Part shown: piece after piece, positions 6,625 to 9,918 of the stretch
Position numbering within the stretch: position 1 is the stretch's first letter
How the letters are laid out: every line of letters begins with the position of its first letter
Source: Chitinophagaceae bacterium
GTDB taxonomy: Bacteria > Bacteroidota > Bacteroidia > Chitinophagales > Chitinophagaceae
Assembly (NCBI GenBank): GCA_947442905.1
Contig: CANEWV010000032.1
Location: 1-9,918, forward strand
DNA: 9,918 nt
Direction: 5' to 3'
Notes under the pieces: model-generated
What the model saw: the letters and a program-made list of their open reading frames with translations, nothing else
Databases searched by the model: none
What the model was told of the DNA's origin: nothing
Position numbers and translations under genes: made by a program

Positions 6625-7353
6625 ATGAAGGCAATGATACTAGCGGCAGGACTTGGTACAAGGTTAAAACCCTTTACAGATAAGCACCCCAAGGCGCTAG
6701 CCATGGTTAATGGTAAGTCATTGCTACAGCGTAATATCGAGTATTTACAAAAAATTGGCATCACGGAAGTACTCGTTAATGTGCATCATTTTGCAGATCA
6801 AATTGTAGATGCAGTTACCAATAGTAATGGATGGGGCTCTACCGTTACTATCTCTGACGAAACAGACGCCGTATTAGAAACGGGCGGTGGTTTAAAAAAA
6901 GCAGCTTGGTATTTTGGAAACGAAACTTCGTTTTTACTAATCAATGCAGACATACTAACCAATTTAAATTTAGACGCATTAGTTGCGCAGCATACAAATA
7001 CAGGGGCACTCGCTACGCTCGCGGTTTCTATCAGGGAGAGTAGTAGGTATTTCTTATTTGATGAAGCCGGTAAATTGTGCGGGTGGAAAAATCAAAATAC
7101 CGGTGAGTATAAGCCGGTTCATTTAAACGACAGTAACACGGAACACTTACAAGCAAAGGCATTTAGCGGTATTCAGGTAATTGATACCAAATTACTAACG
7201 CTGATGCAGCGTGAAGGAAAGTTTTCGATGGTGGATGTGTATTTAGATCTTTGTGCTACACATACCATTCTGGCATATGATCATACCGGCGCCACACTCC
7301 TTGATGTTGGTAAGCCAGAAAGTTTAGCACTAGCAGCTGCGATGTTTGTTTAA
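6625..7353 (+). CDS. murU: MurU-like N-acetylmuramate-1-phosphate uridylyltransferase
   Basis: Sugar-1-phosphate nucleotidyltransferase of 242 residues. The N-terminal signature AAGLGTRLKPFTDKHPKAL (7-25) contains the nucleotide-binding loop and the catalytic Lys region, ETGGGLKKA (86-94) is typical of the family, and LLINADIL carries the Asp of the metal-binding strand. The short length, without a left-handed beta-helix domain, fits MurU rather than GlmU or RmlA. MurU uses UTP to turn MurNAc-1-phosphate into UDP-MurNAc, directly after AmgK in the recycling route that bypasses fosfomycin-sensitive MurA. It starts 4 nt after the kinase stop, so the pair is an operon, and an intrinsic terminator follows 21 nt after its stop codon. 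The alternative is another small NDP-sugar pyrophosphorylase with a different sugar; the kinase context argues for MurU. Confidence 0.85.
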   Translation: MKAMILAAGLGTRLKPFTDKHPKALAMVNGKSLLQRNIEYLQKIGITEVLVNVHHFADQIVDAVTNSNGWGSTVTISDETDAVLETGGGLKKAAWYFGNETSFLLINADILTNLNLDALVAQHTNTGALATLAVSIRESSRYFLFDEAGKLCGWKNQNTGEYKPVHLNDSNTEHLQAKAFSGIQVIDTKLLTLMQREGKFSMVDVYLDLCATHTILAYDHTGATLLDVGKPESLALAAAMFV

Positions 7354-7374
7354 GATTCAATCTCTTTTAAAATC

Positions 7375-7407
7375 AACCACTTATGTTTATTTATAGGTGG
7401 TTTTTTT
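7375..7407 (+). terminator. Rho-independent terminator of the amgK-murU operon
   Basis: A 10-bp stem pairs AACCACTTAT (7375-7384) with ATAGGTGGTT (7393-7402), including one T-G wobble, around an 8-nt loop. The T run covers 7401-7407. It ends the rightward operon and separates it from the glycosyltransferase gene. Confidence 0.8.
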
Positions 7408-7490
7408 ATGGAAGTTAGATTTATATATTTTATTTTAACATAAATAATATAACTTATGTATTTTAAAGGATATATATAATCAACGCTTCA
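7408..7490 (+). promoter_or_regulatory. AT-rich leader upstream of the glycosyltransferase gene
   Basis: This 83-nt stretch between the terminator and the GT2 start codon is nearly all A and T and must hold that gene's promoter if it has its own. TATATTTT at 7423-7430 is near the -7 consensus, but no properly spaced TTTG was found. I see no small gene here. Confidence 0.25.
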
Positions 7491-8357
7491 ATGACGCATC
7501 CATCCACAACAGTAAGTATCGTTATTCCTTGTTACAATCATGGTCAGTATATTCAGGAAGCATTGGATAGTATTGATGTTCAAAAAATCAACTATGATAT
7601 TGAAGTTATCATTGTGGATGATGGCTCTTCCGATGCCGCCACACTTCAAAAATTGGATGATTTAAAAAAATTGAATTATACGGTCATTCATCAAACCAAT
7701 GGCGGGCCTGGTAAAGCGCGTAATGCCGGCATTCAAGTAGCTGTAGGAAAATATATTTTACCACTAGATGCGGATAATAAAATAAGTCCTGAGTATATCA
7801 ACAAAGCGGTTCCTATACTTGAAAAAAACCAGGCCGATATTGTATATGCTGCGCCACAATTTTTTGGCGATACTGACATTAAAAACCGTCAGTTTAAAGT
7901 GCGTCCATTTGATGATTTAGGACTTGTTACAGGCAACTGCGCAGACGCATGTGCGGTTTTCAAAAAAGAGGTATGGGTTAAAAATGGCGGTTACGATGAA
8001 GCCATGCCATCTTATGGTTTTGAAGATTGGGATTTTTGGATCAGTGCCTCAAAAAATAATTTCGCCTTTCATTTTATCAATGAAAAATTATATCACTACC
8101 GCATCCTGCATAATTCAATGATTTCAGTGTTTGATAATAAAGAAAGAACGGTTATCGTTCACCGTTATTTAGCAAAAAAGCATGCAGCATTTTTTCTAGA
8201 AAAACTGGTAAAGATCACGTACATCAGAGAACGTTATTTTTATGATTTACTACGCTTCCCTATAACCCCCATTATTTATTTATTATACTGGTTGGGTATA
8301 CTTGAAAATACCACTAAAAGGGCCAAAAAGAAATATGCGCATTACGAGGTTTCGTAA
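7491..8357 (+). CDS. Family 2 glycosyltransferase (GT-A fold)
   Basis: Transfers a sugar from a nucleotide donor to a surface-glycan or glycolipid acceptor at the cytoplasmic side of the membrane. The 288 residues open with VSIVIPCYNHGQYIQEALDS (8-27), then VDDGSSD (42-48, nucleotide binding), GGPGKARNAG (71-80), the metal-binding DAD at 93-95, and GFEDWDFW (177-184) with the likely catalytic base in ED (178-179). A hydrophobic stretch at 257-271 followed by a Lys/Arg-rich tail (TKRAKKK) suggests peripheral membrane attachment rather than a full transmembrane protein. It stands alone after a terminator, with the convergent NagX-like gene beyond it. RmlB further right suggests a polysaccharide region, but the sugar and linkage cannot be read from the sequence. 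Confidence 0.88.
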   Translation: MTHPSTTVSIVIPCYNHGQYIQEALDSIDVQKINYDIEVIIVDDGSSDAATLQKLDDLKKLNYTVIHQTNGGPGKARNAGIQVAVGKYILPLDADNKISPEYINKAVPILEKNQADIVYAAPQFFGDTDIKNRQFKVRPFDDLGLVTGNCADACAVFKKEVWVKNGGYDEAMPSYGFEDWDFWISASKNNFAFHFINEKLYHYRILHNSMISVFDNKERTVIVHRYLAKKHAAFFLEKLVKITYIRERYFYDLLRFPITPIIYLLYWLGILENTTKRAKKKYAHYEVS

Positions 8358-8378
8358 GCGTAATCGTAAAGATTTTTT
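8342..8378 (+). terminator. Weak candidate terminator overlapping the end of the GT2 gene
   Basis: TTACGA (8342-8347) can pair with TCGTAA immediately after it (8352-8357) or with a second copy at 8364-8369, the latter followed by six T at 8373-8378. The stem is only 6 bp and AT-rich, and it includes the last codons of the gene. The 42-nt gap between the convergent genes offers nothing stronger. Confidence 0.25.
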
Positions 8379-8399
8379 AGTGGTAACTATATTTTTGCG

Positions 8400-9551
8400 T
8401 TACACTTTAATGTAAATTTTCTTTTTATCGAGTACGTAAACGATGCTCCAATAAAATGCAATCATACATACCGCGTAGAGTAATGATCCATTCCGTAAAT
8501 CTTCAGAAATAGGTTTACAAATATGATTCCAAAACCATGGTAACGCACTTGTGGTGGTATGGCCTGGTTCTAAACTTAAGTCTTCGAAACGCAGTAGTGC
8601 CAATACTCTTGGCAAAAAGCCAGATAAGAAAAATATAAACAGTGGATTTTTTCCAAACACGTCAAAAAACTTACTCCAAGCGCCTTTTATTTCTTTGAAT
8701 TCTATCAAATAAATAAGCACGCTAATGGTTACAATGGCAAGACCTGTGGTGTACAAAACATAACTGCTGGTCCATATTTTTTTATTGATTGGAAACACCA
8801 TATCAAAACAAAGTCCTGCAACAATAAGCACCACGCCACTAATTAATAAGTTAACAAGCATCTCGTAGGTTTTGCCTTTTTGCTGGATGTACTGACCCAC
8901 TAAAAATCCAAAAATAACTTGCACAATTCCGGTGAGTGTGCTGGTAATACCTTCCGGATCAAAAGCCACACCTTCGCCATGGTACATATGCGTTTCACCT
9001 AAAATCATTTTGTCTATGCCAGTTCCAAAATAGCCTGTCATACTATACGGATCACCAGGCGTGCCAAGGCTCGCTGTAATAAACCAGTATAGTAATAGTA
9101 TAATGCCGCCAAGTACAAAGGCGCCTTTTGTTTTTGTATAATAAACAATGATAGAAGCAAAAAAGTAAGAGAGCGCGATGCGTTGTAAAACGCCCAAAAT
9201 GCGAACGTTTTCCCATTTTTTAGCCACTAGTTCGCTGTCTTCCCATTTAATAAAGGGGCTCCAATTTAAAAAGAGTCCAATACCAAATATGAGTAGGGTG
9301 CGTGTCGTAATTTTTTTCCAAAACGCCGAGGCCTCACCTGCTTCAAATTTAGGCATCACAAAAGCCATGGCATTTCCTACCGCAAACAGGAAAAAGGGGA
9401 ATACCAAATCGGTGGGGGTGCAGCCGTGCCAAGAGGCATGTTTGAGGGGCCCATAAATGTTTCCCCAGCTACCGGGGTTGTTTACCAGAATCATGAGCGC
9501 CACAGTGGCACCTCTAAATACATCCAAAGAAAAGTAGCGTTGTTGTAGCAT
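8400..9551 (-). CDS. NagX/HGSNAT-like multi-pass membrane acyltransferase family protein
   Basis: Membrane protein of 383 residues with about ten hydrophobic segments. The N-terminus YFSLDVFRGATVALMILVN and the block LKHASWHGCTPTDLVFPFFLF (36-56) are the signature of the heparan-alpha-glucosaminide N-acetyltransferase / NagX / DUF5009 family. H38 aligns with the histidine acetylated in human HGSNAT, which carries acetyl from cytoplasmic acetyl-CoA across the membrane to a terminal glucosamine. Other conserved-looking parts are VRILGVLQRIALSYFFAS (115-132) and FGKNPLFIFFLSG. Length agrees with bacterial members. Bacterial homologues occur in GlcNAc/chitin use clusters (NagX of Shewanella), where their function is not settled. 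Monocistronic, convergent with the GT2 gene and divergent from rmlB, with amgK-murU within 1.1 kb. Acetyl transfer to an amino sugar is inferred from the family. Confidence 0.85.
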   Translation of the reverse strand: MLQQRYFSLDVFRGATVALMILVNNPGSWGNIYGPLKHASWHGCTPTDLVFPFFLFAVGNAMAFVMPKFEAGEASAFWKKITTRTLLIFGIGLFLNWSPFIKWEDSELVAKKWENVRILGVLQRIALSYFFASIIVYYTKTKGAFVLGGIILLLYWFITASLGTPGDPYSMTGYFGTGIDKMILGETHMYHGEGVAFDPEGITSTLTGIVQVIFGFLVGQYIQQKGKTYEMLVNLLISGVVLIVAGLCFDMVFPINKKIWTSSYVLYTTGLAIVTISVLIYLIEFKEIKGAWSKFFDVFGKNPLFIFFLSGFLPRVLALLRFEDLSLEPGHTTTSALPWFWNHICKPISEDLRNGSLLYAVCMIAFYWSIVYVLDKKKIYIKV

Positions 9552-9651
9552 TGCAGTTGTTTGTAATCGAAAGATAGCAAATGTTGGCCTGATTTATGTA
9601 TTTTGCAGCCCTAAAAGTAGCCCTAATAGGCTCGTATTATTATTAAGTATT
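9552..9651. promoter_or_regulatory. Divergent intergenic region between the NagX-like gene and rmlB
   Basis: These 100 bp must carry promoters for both genes. Leftward, TATCTTTC about 20 nt before the NagX-like ATG is near the -7 consensus. Rightward, TATTTTG near 9599-9605 is one T short of it. Neither has a well-spaced TTTG. Downstream, AGCCCTAA occurs twice, and the second copy forms a small hairpin AGCC/GGCT (9619-9632). No strong operator is evident. Confidence 0.35.
9607..9626. repeat. Direct repeat AGCCCTAA, two copies 12 bp apart
   Basis: Identical 8-mers at 9607-9614 and 9619-9626 lie 26-45 nt before the rmlB start, in its presumed leader. They could be a regulator-binding pair or a chance duplication. 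Confidence 0.35.
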
Positions 9652-9918
9652 ATGGGAAAGAATATTTTAATTACCGGCGGTGCAGGATTTATTGGATCGC
9701 ATGTTGTGCGTTTGATGGTGACGAGGTATCCGGCGTATCAAATTTTTAATTTGGATGCGCTTACCTATGCGGGTAATCTCGAAAATTTAAAGGACATCGA
9801 AAATGCCCCTAATTATCATTTTGTAAAGGCGAACATCTTAGATGCAGAAGCATTAAAAGATATTTTCACAAAGCATAACATTACTGACGTTATTCATTTG
9901 GCTGCAGAGTCACATGTA
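9652..9918 (+). CDS. rmlB: dTDP-glucose 4,6-dehydratase, N-terminal 89 residues (continues past window)
   Basis: Converts dTDP-glucose to dTDP-4-keto-6-deoxyglucose, the second step of dTDP-rhamnose synthesis and of other deoxysugars for surface polysaccharide. The visible part starts MGKNILITGGAGFIGSHVVR with the GGxGxxG NAD-binding loop, has the RmlB-typical LDALTYAGNLENL at about 35-47, and ends in DVIHLAAESHV, the conserved block after the third Rossmann strand. The catalytic Thr-Asp-Glu and YxxxK residues lie beyond the edge, so activity cannot be confirmed. Full length should be about 330-360 residues. The LDALTYAGN motif favours RmlB over other extended SDR epimerases. The ATG at 9652 fits the family N-terminus. 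Confidence 0.92.
   Translation, partial: MGKNILITGGAGFIGSHVVRLMVTRYPAYQIFNLDALTYAGNLENLKDIENAPNYHFVKANILDAEALKDIFTKHNITDVIHLAAESHV

Noticed and set aside
8353..8369. Three tandem CGTAA units at the end of the glycosyltransferase gene
   Set aside because: The units are 5-6 nt long and partly coding; too short to call a repeat element, though they provide the alternate arms of the weak hairpin noted there.

Overview
The window looks like part of a Bacteroidota chromosome, probably near the Chitinophagales/Sphingobacteriales. Coding DNA is AT-rich, genes lack obvious Shine-Dalgarno sequences, several upstream regions hold TTTG / TAnnTTTG-like promoter pieces, and the CarB-like protein ends in the short C-terminus of Bacteroidota CarB. 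The genus is not determined. I support nine genes, two of them cut by the window edges, and found no tRNA, rRNA, CRISPR array or insertion sequence.

Layout. Positions 1-4491 are read leftward: umuD and umuC (8 nt apart), a stand-alone gene for the C-terminal half of carbamoyl-phosphate synthase large subunit, then comEC, which runs off the left edge. Rightward from 4566: a degenerate 2H-phosphoesterase-like protein, a fused amino-sugar kinase/RapZ-C protein, and murU (4 nt after the kinase), closed by a convincing intrinsic terminator at 7375-7407. A GT2 glycosyltransferase follows at 7491-8357. It converges on a leftward NagX/HGSNAT-like membrane protein (8400-9551). Divergent from that, rmlB starts at 9652 and leaves on the right.

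Themes. (1) DNA damage tolerance: UmuC keeps its polymerase residues, but its UmuD partner has Ala and Arg where the Ser-Lys autoprotease dyad should be. The divergent neighbour resembles the 2H phosphoesterase family but lacks both HxT motifs. Two apparently dead enzymes therefore flank one 74-bp divergent promoter region, which carries a perfect 12-bp palindrome between candidate -33 and -7 boxes. (2) Cell-wall sugar recycling: the AmgK-like kinase and MurU would turn free MurNAc (and/or GlcNAc) into a UDP-sugar, bypassing early peptidoglycan synthesis. The RapZ C-terminal domain on the kinase suggests an added sensing or regulatory role, and the NagX-like acetyltransferase relative nearby fits amino-sugar metabolism. 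(3) Surface polysaccharide: the GT2 enzyme and RmlB suggest a polysaccharide locus continuing to the right.

The most notable points are the UmuD dyad loss, the paired degenerate 2H protein, the kinase-RapZ-C fusion and the split carB. All comparisons rest on remembered family sequences, not on a search.
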